NCBI GenBank assembly: GCA_964605145.1
Contig: CAZSBG010000007.1
Location: forward strand, 1 to 64,000
Direction: 5' to 3'
From: CAZSBG01 sp964605145
Lineage (GTDB): Bacteria > Zhuqueibacterota > Zhuqueibacteria > Thermofontimicrobiales > Thermofontimicrobiaceae
Length of the DNA: 64,000 nt
Shown piece after piece: positions 56,364 to 64,000 of the stretch (the first letter of the stretch is position 1; each line of letters starts with the position of its first letter). Made by a program: the position numbers and the translations under genes. The notes beneath the pieces were generated by a model that was not told the origin of the DNA, ran no database searches, and was given only the letters and a program-made list of their open reading frames with translations.

Positions 56364-57485
56364 TTGAATAATGAAATGAATTTTATAAATTATACAACAT
56401 TACAAAAATCGCAACCAGCAGTAATCCATTTAGAGTCGAACGACAGAGATTACATGAAATTATTAGCCGAACTCTTTGAACAAAAATACGGGATTCTTCC
56501 GAAAAAAATAGTACCACTTAGGAGCGATGGATCAGACAGAAAAATATACCGCGTCTTTTCCGGCCGGGATACGGTTATTGGCATTATCGGCAACAATTAC
56601 GATGAGAACGCTGCATTTCTTTCCTTTTCCAATCATTTCAGAGAACGCGGACTTCGGGTACCTGAAATTTTCATCCAGGATTTGGAGGCCGGCGCCTATC
56701 TTGAAGAAGACCTTGGCGACGACACACTGTTTTTATGGATGATGAAAATCAGAGACCAGCACGGACTGACGGAACAGGTGAAAGAGATGTATCGCCAGGT
56801 CATTAAATACCTTCCCAAGTTTCAAATATCCGAAGGTCGAAATGTTGATTATTCTCTTTGTTACCAGCATGATGAATTTGGGGAGGAATCCATGCTGTGG
56901 GATTTGAATTATTTCAAGCATCGATTCCTGGATGAATTTTACAAGCTTCCCATGGACGCCGCATCGCTGGAAACTGATTTCAACACCCTGATGGGCTTTC
57001 TTCTTGAAGAGGACAGGAGTTTTTTTCTCTACAGAGACTTCCAATCCCGTAACGTGATGATTAAAAACAACCTGCCCTATTTCATCGATTATCAATCAGG
57101 CAGGCACGGCGCGCTGCAGTACGATGTCGCCTCTCTCCTGTATGATGCCAAAGCTGATTTACCGGAGTCATTTCGGGAAGAACTTATTCATGTATATTTA
57201 GAAGAAGTGCAAAAATATGCAGATGTAAATTCGGATCGATTCCTGAAATATTTTTATGGATTTGTGCTCATCAGAATTATGCAGGCATTTGGCGCGTACG
57301 GATATTTAAGTGTCGTAAAAAAGAAAAAACATTTTTTCAAAAGCGTGCCATTTGCCATCAGCAACCTAAAAATATTGCTGGATAAAAAATTACCGATTCT
57401 CGAAAAATTACCGGTATTAAGAAAAGTCTACTCGAATCTGGTGTCAGATGAATCATTGACAAAGTTTGAAAGGGACGATGATTAA
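56364..57485 (+). CDS. aminoglycoside-phosphotransferase-fold sugar kinase, AmgK-like
   Basis: The 373-residue kinase has the APH catalytic loop FLYRDFQSRNVMI (about 222-234), where Asp and Asn are kept, and the metal site YFIDYQSG. Neighbours strongly resemble the cell-wall recycling set: a RapZ C-terminal-like protein overlapping by 8 bp and a MurU-like nucleotidyltransferase. By analogy with AmgK it would phosphorylate N-acetylmuramate or a related sugar (inference). No other recycling genes (mupP, nagZ) are in the window. Confidence 0.8.
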   Translation: MNNEMNFINYTTLQKSQPAVIHLESNDRDYMKLLAELFEQKYGILPKKIVPLRSDGSDRKIYRVFSGRDTVIGIIGNNYDENAAFLSFSNHFRERGLRVPEIFIQDLEAGAYLEEDLGDDTLFLWMMKIRDQHGLTEQVKEMYRQVIKYLPKFQISEGRNVDYSLCYQHDEFGEESMLWDLNYFKHRFLDEFYKLPMDAASLETDFNTLMGFLLEEDRSFFLYRDFQSRNVMIKNNLPYFIDYQSGRHGALQYDVASLLYDAKADLPESFREELIHVYLEEVQKYADVNSDRFLKYFYGFVLIRIMQAFGAYGYLSVVKKKKHFFKSVPFAISNLKILLDKKLPILEKLPVLRKVYSNLVSDESLTKFERDDD

Positions 57486-57873
57486 TCTTATAGTCGATAT
57501 TTACAGTTTCGGATTTCACTATTCAGGGATTCCATCAGATGACTCAGGAAATAATGGAGGCTTTGTTTTTGACTGCCGGTTCATTCCCAATCCAGGACGA
57601 GAGCCGCAATACATGAATCTGACCGGTCGGGACGCCGCTGTCATTGAATTCCTCGAAAAACATCATGAAGTGGACCAATATTTCAGCCATGTAGCGAACA
57701 TTGTAGACATGGCGATCGAAAATTATTCGCAACGGGAATTCAATCATCTGATGGTATCATTTGGCTGCACCGGGGGACAACATCGTTCCGTCTATTTTGC
57801 GGAACGGTTACTCAAATATTTATCCGATAAAAAGATCAATGCTCGAATCCATCACATGGAGCAGAATTTTTAG
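57478..57873 (+). CDS. RapZ C-terminal-domain-like protein
   Basis: From ATG 57478 the product is 131 residues and resembles the C-terminal domain of RapZ (YvcJ), including IYSFGFHYSGIP, FDCRFIPNPG and the FGCTGGQHRSVYFAE loop (about 96-110). The N-terminal P-loop kinase domain of RapZ is absent. In RapZ the C-terminal domain binds glucosamine-6-phosphate/RNA. Here, between a sugar kinase and a nucleotidyltransferase, it likely binds a sugar phosphate or cell-wall intermediate. It overlaps the kinase stop by 8 bp, so translational coupling is likely. Confidence 0.85.
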   Translation: MINLIVDIYSFGFHYSGIPSDDSGNNGGFVFDCRFIPNPGREPQYMNLTGRDAAVIEFLEKHHEVDQYFSHVANIVDMAIENYSQREFNHLMVSFGCTGGQHRSVYFAERLLKYLSDKKINARIHHMEQNF

Positions 57874-57916
57874 GTGTTAAACATATTTAAGAAAAACAAA
57901 GACTTTTAGCCGCACC

Positions 57917-58669
57917 ATGAAAGCGATGATTCTCGCTGCCGGATACGGCACACGACTGAGACCTCTGACCGACACAATCCCAAAAGCTTTGGTGGAAATT
58001 AATGGCACACCATTGATTGAATTGGTGATCAAAAAATTAATTGCCGCCGGCGTCCGGGAAATTGTCATTAACCTGCATCATTTCGCTGATCAGATTGTTA
58101 ATTTTATTGAAATTAACGATAATTTTGGGACCACAATTCATTTCTCACACGAGCAGAAAATTTTAGGCACCGGTGGCGGCCTGTTGAAGGCATCAAAGTT
58201 TTTGAAAAATGAAATGCCATTCATCCTCCATAACGTGGATATCATATCGAGCGTGTCACTCGAGATAATGCTTGAACATCACAAAAGCAGTGAAGCCTTG
58301 GCGACCCTGGCGCTGATGAATCGCGAAACTTCCAGATACTTTATTGTCGATGAACAAAACCAGATTTGCGGTCACGAAAATGTGACCAAAAATCTGGTCC
58401 GCATGAGGCGACAGCCTGTGGGAAAAACAACGCGCAAAGCCTTTTGCGGGATCCATATTATTTCACCTGAAATATTCAATTACATGGAAAAGTCGAGCCA
58501 CTTTTCAATCGTGGACGACTATCTGAATGTGATTGAAAATGGACATTCAGTTTCAGAATTTCCGGCAGATCGTTATTATTGGAAAGATATTGGCAAACAG
58601 GAGACTCTGAACGAAATTCATACGGATATAAAGAATGGAATTGTAACGCTTGAAAATTTGATTCACTGA
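57917..58669 (+). CDS. sugar-1-phosphate nucleotidyltransferase, MurU-like
   Basis: The 250-residue protein has the nucleotidyltransferase signature AAGYGTRLRPLTDTIPKALVEI (6-27) with the catalytic Arg and Lys. GTGGGLLKA and NVDII (the metal/catalytic region) follow. It transfers a nucleotide to a sugar 1-phosphate. In MurU this makes UDP-MurNAc, and the neighbours favour that, but a GDP-mannose-type activity cannot be excluded. 43 bp after the RapZ-like gene. Confidence 0.82.
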   Translation: MKAMILAAGYGTRLRPLTDTIPKALVEINGTPLIELVIKKLIAAGVREIVINLHHFADQIVNFIEINDNFGTTIHFSHEQKILGTGGGLLKASKFLKNEMPFILHNVDIISSVSLEIMLEHHKSSEALATLALMNRETSRYFIVDEQNQICGHENVTKNLVRMRRQPVGKTTRKAFCGIHIISPEIFNYMEKSSHFSIVDDYLNVIENGHSVSEFPADRYYWKDIGKQETLNEIHTDIKNGIVTLENLIH

Positions 58670-58752
58670 AAATTGATTTCGCGAAACAACCTGCGCAATA
58701 TTCTTGAATTCTCACATATTTTTTACCCAAATACCAAAGAGGGAGATGCACC

Positions 58753-60135
58753 ATGCTCAAAAAATTTACACTTATTTTGGCTCTGTTTTTTCTCACCGCC
58801 ACCAGTCTTTTTGCAGAGGACCATTCTGAACTGGTGGAAGGTCCAATCAATTCACCACTTGAAGCGACTGAACAATGCCTTGTCTGCCACGAAGAAGTGG
58901 GCACCGACCTGATGAAGACCCAGCACTGGACATGGCTTGGCGAAGAGTTCAGTCTCCCCGGCCATGGAAAAATCCGAATGGGCAAACAGAATCTCGTAAA
59001 TAACTTTTGTATTGCAGTTCCATCTAACTGGCCGCGTTGCACAAGCTGTCATATCAGCTACGGCTGGAAAGACGCGTCCTTCGACCTGGATGATCCATCA
59101 AATATTGACTGCCTCATCTGTCACGACCAGACTGGCACATACAAAAAAATCCCGACCGGCGCAGGCATGCCGTTTGAAAATGTGGATTTGCTCAAAGTCG
59201 CCCAGAGTGTTGGCAGCACCACGCGCCAGAACTGCGGCATCTGCCATTTCGATGGCGGAGGCGGAGACGGTGTGAAACATGGCGATCTGGATCGAAGCCT
59301 GCTCAAACCCACTCGCGAACTTGATGTGCACATGGGCGGCAATGATTTCACGTGCACCGAATGCCATACCACTGAAAACCACAAAATTTTGGGCGCATCG
59401 CATTCATCCATGGCAGCGAACACCAATCATATCTACTGCACAGATTGCCACGATTCTGAACCCCATGTGAAAGAAAAGCTGAACAAACACTCCAACGCGG
59501 TAGCATGCCAGACCTGTCATATCCCGGAATTTGGACGGGGCAATCCAACGAAAGTCTGGTGGGATTGGTCTACCGCAGGTAAAGATACGCAATTGGCCAA
59601 AGACGAGAATGGAAAAGAATTGTATAACAAGAAAAAGGGCACCTTCAAATGGGCGAAGAACGTCACCTCTGAATACCGATGGTTTAATGGTCAGGCAATG
59701 TACTATAAAATTGGTGAAAAAATTAATCCGGATGAAACCGTAAAACTGAATAAATTGAATGGAAAAATCACGGATGCAAACGCGAAAATTTATCCGTTTA
59801 AAATAATGCGTGGTAAACAAATTTACGATGCCGGCAATAACGTGCTCATCATTCCAAAGCTTTTCGGTGAAAATGGATATTGGAAATCCTGGGACTGGGA
59901 TATTGCATCCCGCGAAGGGATGAAAGCCGTAAATCTGGAATATTCCGGTGAATTCGATTTTGTGGAAACCGAATTATTCATACCCATCCACCACATGGTA
60001 GCGCCCAAAGAAAATATACTGAAATGTTACGATTGCCATCATAAAAGTAAAAGCATACTTGATTGGGAAATGCTTGGCTACTCAGGGGATCCCATGAGCA
60101 AAAAAGTCAAAAAGAAAATGGATTTGGTGAAGTAG
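58753..60135 (+). CDS. octaheme c-type cytochrome, tetrathionate-reductase (OTR)-like family
   Basis: The 460-residue protein has a signal peptide (LILALFFLTATSLFAE). It has eight CxxCH heme motifs, at about residues 42, 96, 120, 161, 201, 229, 252 and 425. The long stretch between hemes 7 and 8, and MKTQHWTWLGEEF near the start, are like the octaheme OTR family, whose members can reduce tetrathionate, nitrite or hydroxylamine in vitro. Physiological substrate is unknown. It is periplasmic. Its stop codon directly abuts the start of the broken Fe-S protein gene, which suggests an operon. Confidence 0.9.
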   Translation: MLKKFTLILALFFLTATSLFAEDHSELVEGPINSPLEATEQCLVCHEEVGTDLMKTQHWTWLGEEFSLPGHGKIRMGKQNLVNNFCIAVPSNWPRCTSCHISYGWKDASFDLDDPSNIDCLICHDQTGTYKKIPTGAGMPFENVDLLKVAQSVGSTTRQNCGICHFDGGGGDGVKHGDLDRSLLKPTRELDVHMGGNDFTCTECHTTENHKILGASHSSMAANTNHIYCTDCHDSEPHVKEKLNKHSNAVACQTCHIPEFGRGNPTKVWWDWSTAGKDTQLAKDENGKELYNKKKGTFKWAKNVTSEYRWFNGQAMYYKIGEKINPDETVKLNKLNGKITDANAKIYPFKIMRGKQIYDAGNNVLIIPKLFGENGYWKSWDWDIASREGMKAVNLEYSGEFDFVETELFIPIHHMVAPKENILKCYDCHHKSKSILDWEMLGYSGDPMSKKVKKKMDLVK

Positions 60136-60962
60136 GTGGGATTTCCACGTGCCATTGTCAGAATTATCCAGAAAGGCTTTAAGTTTCGTTTCATATTAGC
60201 GAGACTCACGCATATTCCCTTACTGGGAAAATGGATTGATCACCTGCTTTTTCGCGACGACAGCATAATCTATTTACCTCAAAACAAAGTTGTATTGCTG
60301 AATAAAAAAATCGGTGAATTAGAAAATTTTGACAACATGGCGCTGCCGTCGCGTGTGGTTGATCATTTTGTGTAAAAATCCAACTATCACTGGATCACAA
60401 AATTTTGTATTTGCCGTGACTCGGCCGGATGCAAAGATTATCCCATAGACCTGGGCTGCCTTTTTGGGGCAGCGCAATCACAGGGATCAACCCTCAAATT
60501 GGTCGTCGCGTTACAAAAAGTGAAGCGTTAGCCCATCTGGAAAATTGTGGGCAACATGGTCTGGTGCATTGAATCGGCAGGAATAAGCTGGACTCGGTAT
60601 GGCTGAACGTTCAGCCGGGAAATCGATTGTTGACAATTTGTAACTGCTGCCCTTGCTGTTGCCTTTGGAAAATGCTGCCATCTCTGACGCCTCAGATCAG
60701 CGGGCATGTAATGCGTATGCCGGGCGTAACAGTATCCATCACCGAACGATGCATCGGCTGTGGTATTTGCATCGACGGGATCTGCTTTGTGAATGCAATT
60801 CAAATATATAATCAACGGGCAGTAATAACCGATGAGTGCCGTGGTTGTGGCCGCTGCGTGACAGTTTGTCCGCAGCAGGCAATTGAATTACGCATTGATT
60901 CAACCACGAATTACTTTCATGAATCAGTGAGCAAGATCACGTCTTTAGTGGACGTGACATAA
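60136..60962 (+). pseudogene. 4Fe-4S cluster protein gene disrupted by two stops and one frameshift
   Basis: A related continuous product can be read across three segments. The first (60136-60375) ends ALPSRVVDHFV at an in-frame TAA. The same frame continues with KSNYHWITKFCICRDSAGCK to about 60460. A one-base frameshift in TTTTTGGGG (about 60460-60470) moves to the frame GINPQIGRRVTKSEALAHL. A TGA (60570-60572) interrupts VH*IGRNKLDSVW. The tail TICNCCPCCCLWKMLP, CIGCGICIDGICFVNAI and ECRGCGRCVTVCPQQAIEL (two 4Fe-4S clusters) is intact. The GTG at 60136 abuts the cytochrome stop. It probably once partnered the octaheme cytochrome. Sequencing error is possible at the frameshift. Confidence 0.8.
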
Positions 60963-60990
60963 TTTTTTTCAATGAAAATTTTGAAAAGAA

Positions 60991-63048
60991 TTGCGCTCTC
61001 ACCCCAAGCAGGGAGCCCGCATCATCAAAAAATCACCTTACATAAAAAGGAGCATTCTCCGCCCGCGCAGCTTAATCATTGTTTTTCTTGCAATGGCTGC
61101 AATCATGGTCTCCTCTGCCCTGATCGAGCTGCATCAAAGCAAACGAGAACTTCTCGATTTGATGAAAAACCAGGGCAACTCCCTCCTGGAATCGGTAATC
61201 ACCTCATCTTCCAACACACTGCTCACCAACGAATATTTAGAAAATTTTTTGGAAGAGAGACTGCTCAATAATGCCAACTTCATTCGACACCTCTATGAAA
61301 AGCAGCAGGTCGATGATGAGTTCCTGAAAAAATTTGCCATAGAAAACAACATTTTTCGGATTAACATTTATACAAAAGGCGGAAGGCGCCAGTACAGCAA
61401 TCACACTCGGGGCCAAGGCAGGTTTCATACCCAGCATTCACCTCTGCAGGTTTTATCCCCAATTTTCCAGGGGCAAAAAGACACCCTTGTCATAGGATTC
61501 AAAGAGGCTCAGCACCAATCCGGCTACCGTTTTGCTGTGGCACTTGCAGCACGTAATCGTAGCGCCATTGTCCTCAATCTCAATGCTGAAAAAATCCTTC
61601 AATTTCGCCGCCGCATTGGTTTCGGAACGCTGCTGCAACAATTGTCAGAAAATCCGGGGATTGTATTTCTGGCGCTGCAGGACACCTCAGGGATCATTGC
61701 CGCCTCAGGCAACGTATCTGAGATGGAGCGCATCGTCCATGATCCATTTCTGAAAAATTCACTCACAAACAGTGCGTTCAGTTCCCGCACTTCTGTATTT
61801 AATGGTGAGTCCATTCTTGAAGTTGTGCATCCCTTCAATTACAATGACATTGACGTTGGACTTTTCAGGCTGGGTATTTCACTGAAGCCGCTGAATAACA
61901 TCCGTGACCGAATAATACGCAGACTTCTCATCATCACATTTATTTTAGTCGCCATCGGTTTTCTTTTTTTCACGTTCATGCTCACGCGCCAACATTATCA
62001 TGTCCTGCAAAAACAATATCAGGTTGTGGAATCCTATTCCGGCGCCATCATACAAAATGTCAGTGATGCGATTATTGTGTTTGATGAAATTTCCGGAATA
62101 AAAATACTCAATGCGTCAGCAGAAAATATATTTCAAAAAAAAGAAAAGGATATAATCGGCAAGAAAATTACAGTCCTTTTTGATCAATCTGATTGCTTTT
62201 CCATCCTTGAACCGAGGAAGCCTCTTTCTTATTATGAATGCGCAATTCGAAATAAAAAGAAATATTTGCTGGTTTCCAAAAGCGAATTCGAAGATGAAAA
62301 CGGTCAAATCAATACAATTCTTTTAATCCGCGATTTTACTGAACGGAGAAAATTAGAAGACCAGCTCCAGCGCAAAGAACGACTGACCGCCATGGGCGAG
62401 CTTGCTTCCGGTGTCGCTCATGAAATTCGGAATCCGCTCAATACCATCGCCACGATCATTCAACAACTGAAAAAAGATTTTCAGCCTCAAAAAAATTCAG
62501 ATGAATATCATCAACTTTCACAACTTGTTTACGGAGAAGTGCAGCGGATAAATGAAACGATTTCCGACTTTTTGAAATTTTCAAGACCGCACCCCATTCA
62601 AGCGGAAGAATTCCTGCTTTCAGATTTATTCGATGCTATTAAAATTCAGTATGAGGCCATGTTCAGCCAAAATAATATTCAATTTTCTGTAAACACGGAT
62701 TGGGACGGGCAAGTAAATTGGGACCGCGCGCAAATGCAACAGGTGTTCATGAACTTAATCCAGAATTCTGTGGATGCCATAAAAATAAATGGAACCATTT
62801 CAATTTTTGTGAATCAAATGAATGAGCAGGAAATAAAAATTCAGGTGAGCGATAGCGGCCCCGGAATTTCGGAAAGCCAAAAAACGAAAATATTTAATTT
62901 GTATTACACCACCAAAGCCAAAGGAACCGGGATTGGATTGAGCATTGTCCAACGCATTATTTTAGAACATGGCGGATTAATAACAGTGGAAAGTGAACAG
63001 GGTAAGGGTGCAAATTTTATTTTACAAATGCCGATCCGAATCGGATGA
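60991..63048 (+). CDS. PAS-domain sensor histidine kinase
   Basis: The 685-residue protein starts at a TTG that is not well supported by a ribosome-binding site. It has membrane helices at about 27-45 and 311-331 with an extracytoplasmic sensor part between them. A PAS domain follows (about 345-450, NVSDAIIVFDEISGIKILNAS). Then come HisKA with phosphoacceptor His477 (ASGVAHEIRNPLNT) and the ATPase domain (MNLIQNSVDAI, DSGPGIS, GTGIGLSI). A cognate regulator is not adjacent. The operon position after the cytochrome genes suggests it may sense redox state, but that is inference. Confidence 0.88.
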   Translation: MRSHPKQGARIIKKSPYIKRSILRPRSLIIVFLAMAAIMVSSALIELHQSKRELLDLMKNQGNSLLESVITSSSNTLLTNEYLENFLEERLLNNANFIRHLYEKQQVDDEFLKKFAIENNIFRINIYTKGGRRQYSNHTRGQGRFHTQHSPLQVLSPIFQGQKDTLVIGFKEAQHQSGYRFAVALAARNRSAIVLNLNAEKILQFRRRIGFGTLLQQLSENPGIVFLALQDTSGIIAASGNVSEMERIVHDPFLKNSLTNSAFSSRTSVFNGESILEVVHPFNYNDIDVGLFRLGISLKPLNNIRDRIIRRLLIITFILVAIGFLFFTFMLTRQHYHVLQKQYQVVESYSGAIIQNVSDAIIVFDEISGIKILNASAENIFQKKEKDIIGKKITVLFDQSDCFSILEPRKPLSYYECAIRNKKKYLLVSKSEFEDENGQINTILLIRDFTERRKLEDQLQRKERLTAMGELASGVAHEIRNPLNTIATIIQQLKKDFQPQKNSDEYHQLSQLVYGEVQRINETISDFLKFSRPHPIQAEEFLLSDLFDAIKIQYEAMFSQNNIQFSVNTDWDGQVNWDRAQMQQVFMNLIQNSVDAIKINGTISIFVNQMNEQEIKIQVSDSGPGISESQKTKIFNLYYTTKAKGTGIGLSIVQRIILEHGGLITVESEQGKGANFILQMPIRIG

Positions 63049-63049
63049 T

Positions 63050-63075
63050 TATTCCTGATTGTTCCCCGGAATAAA
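63050..63075 (+). terminator. weak terminator-like hairpin after histidine kinase
   Basis: TTATTCC pairs with GGAATAA around a 12-nt loop. A short T-containing run follows. Strength is doubtful. Confidence 0.35.
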
Positions 63076-63172
63076 TCTTTCGGAAAATTTATCGCGATCT
63101 TGCTTGGCGAATACCTTTTTTCAAAATACTTTGTCAAAATAATATCATAATTATAACTTTAGGAGTGAACCC

Positions 63173-63967
63173 ATGATAAACGATTTTAACAAATTGGACA
63201 AAATAATCGAGGGCAAAACTAAAATCATTTACGCCCATCCGGACGATCCCACTCTGGTGTACATGGTATTCAAAGATGACATTACAGCCGGCGACGGGGT
63301 GAAACACGATGTGCTCGAGGGGAAAGCCGTACTGGACTGGCAAACGAACCGGGATATTTATGAGTATCTCAATCGCAAAGGTATTCCCACTCATTACGTT
63401 GACAGCCCGGAAACGAAAATCAGTATCGTGAAAAAACTTGATTTCAAAATCAACCTGGAAGTTGTAACACGACGTGTTGCCACGGGTTCAATTATTAAAT
63501 GGAGCGATTATGTGGAAGGAACCCGATTCGATCCGCTGGTCACTCAGTTTCATTACAAGGACGATCCGCTGCACGATCCCATGCTTGACGATAAATTTAT
63601 CGACCATTTGATAAAATCCAAGGGCGCTTCTGAATACGCCAAAATGCGGGAAATCAACAAAAAAGTATTTGCCCACCTGGAACATGCGTTTGCCCAATTT
63701 AAAGTCCAGTTGATTGATTTCAAACTGGAATATGGCATCATCGACGGTCAGGTGTGCGTTATTGATGAAGTGTCCGGCGGTTCATTCCGACTCTGGCCAT
63801 ACGCCATCGACAATCCTGATCTCAACAAGCCCAATGTGATGGATCAACTCAATCCTGCCGGAAGGCTGGATAAGGACATCTATCGTCACGGAGAAGGTCT
63901 CGACAAAGTGAAAAATAAATTTGCAGAAATCGCCGCGATAACAGAGCGTTTCAAGGAACTTAAATAA
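63173..63967 (+). CDS. purC: phosphoribosylaminoimidazole-succinocarboxamide synthase (SAICAR synthetase)
   Basis: The 264-residue enzyme joins CAIR and aspartate in purine synthesis. The family length is about 240 residues. Signatures present are the N-terminal EGKTKIIYAHPDDP, FKDDITAGDG, EVVTRRVATGS and the VIDEVSGGSFRLWPY stretch with the catalytic region. AGGAG lies 9 nt before the ATG. It appears to be a separate transcription unit at the right edge of the window. Confidence 0.95.
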   Translation: MINDFNKLDKIIEGKTKIIYAHPDDPTLVYMVFKDDITAGDGVKHDVLEGKAVLDWQTNRDIYEYLNRKGIPTHYVDSPETKISIVKKLDFKINLEVVTRRVATGSIIKWSDYVEGTRFDPLVTQFHYKDDPLHDPMLDDKFIDHLIKSKGASEYAKMREINKKVFAHLEHAFAQFKVQLIDFKLEYGIIDGQVCVIDEVSGGSFRLWPYAIDNPDLNKPNVMDQLNPAGRLDKDIYRHGEGLDKVKNKFAEIAAITERFKELK

Positions 63968-64000
63968 TTGATTGCCCGATTCATTAATTGGCTCGTTTGA

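Noticed and set aside
60373..60572. In-frame stops read as selenocysteine or pyrrolysine
   Set aside because: One stop is TAA, and a frameshift also occurs between the stops, so recoding cannot rescue the frame. No SECIS-like structure was noticed.
1..64000. tRNA, rRNA or CRISPR
   Set aside because: None recognised on reading both strands. A covariance search (tRNAscan-SE, Infernal) would settle it.

Overview
The window looks like chromosomal DNA from a Gram-negative bacterium of the FCB group, most like Calditrichota/KSB1-type lineages. This is inferred from gene content, with no search run. The main pointers are secreted proteins with a YPNPFNPTT-type C-terminal sorting domain, a PorV/PorQ-family barrel, a GWxTD-domain protein, TonB receptors with an N-terminal carboxypeptidase-regulatory-like domain, many lipoproteins, and a PyrR-attenuated pyrimidine operon. 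G+C is moderate by eye (not counted) and lower in a restriction-modification cassette and in several intergenic stretches. No rRNA, tRNA, CRISPR array or complete transposase gene was seen.

Layout. 0-8 kb: a small membrane protein, an MGMT/ATL-like protein, about 1 kb of nested inverted-repeat elements, a two-gene glycoside-hydrolase-like operon, a truncated alcohol dehydrogenase next to a dispersed repeat, a beta-propeller lipoprotein and a pRiA4b-ORF3-like protein. 8-10.8 kb: a BstYI-like restriction-modification pair inserted exactly at the stop codon of a PorV/PorQ-family gene, with a diverged second copy of that gene's 3' end on the far side. 11-26 kb: surface and secreted proteins, namely two TonB-dependent receptors, an Ig/Fn3-like lipoprotein, two large secreted proteins, a GWxTD protein and an ENPP-type phosphodiesterase. 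26.8-31.3 kb: pyrR-pyrB-pyrC plus an aminotransferase, behind a PyrR-type attenuator. 32-41.4 kb: a small coiled-coil protein, an anti-sigma-type kinase, an outer-membrane barrel, a DUF502 protein, then DivIC/FtsB, enolase, a large HEAT-repeat protein and a DUF92 fusion. 41.4-42.3 kb: a non-coding AT-rich stretch with three DnaA-box-like sites and a MITE-like element.

42.3-48.5 kb is the most unusual part. It resembles a type IV pilus/type II secretion locus, but several parts lack their defining residues: a receiver-PATAN protein without the phosphoacceptor Asp, a pseudopilin without Gly(-1) and Glu(+5), a GspE/PilB-like ATPase with altered Walker, Asp and His boxes, and an NtrC-like regulator whose GAFTGA loop is replaced. 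The prepilin peptidase nearby looks intact. 49.4-55.7 kb holds a PAP2 phosphatase, a beta-helix lipoprotein, a Cys-rich mini-protein, a cell-wall amidase, a YARHG protein and a coiled-coil protein. 56.3-58.7 kb holds an AmgK-like kinase, a RapZ C-terminal-like protein and a MurU-like nucleotidyltransferase, which together look like cell-wall sugar recycling. 58.7-64 kb holds an octaheme cytochrome, its Fe-S partner broken by two stops and a frameshift, a sensor histidine kinase and purC.

Three families of short non-coding repeats recur between genes: MITE-like elements with CCGGACACTTTT ends (near 1.5-2.0, 42.0 and 55.9 kb, plus an internal-part relative at 15.5 kb), a roughly 95-bp repeat bounded by CCCAGC/GCTGGG (5.4, 29.5, 32.1 and 56.2 kb), and assorted hairpins.
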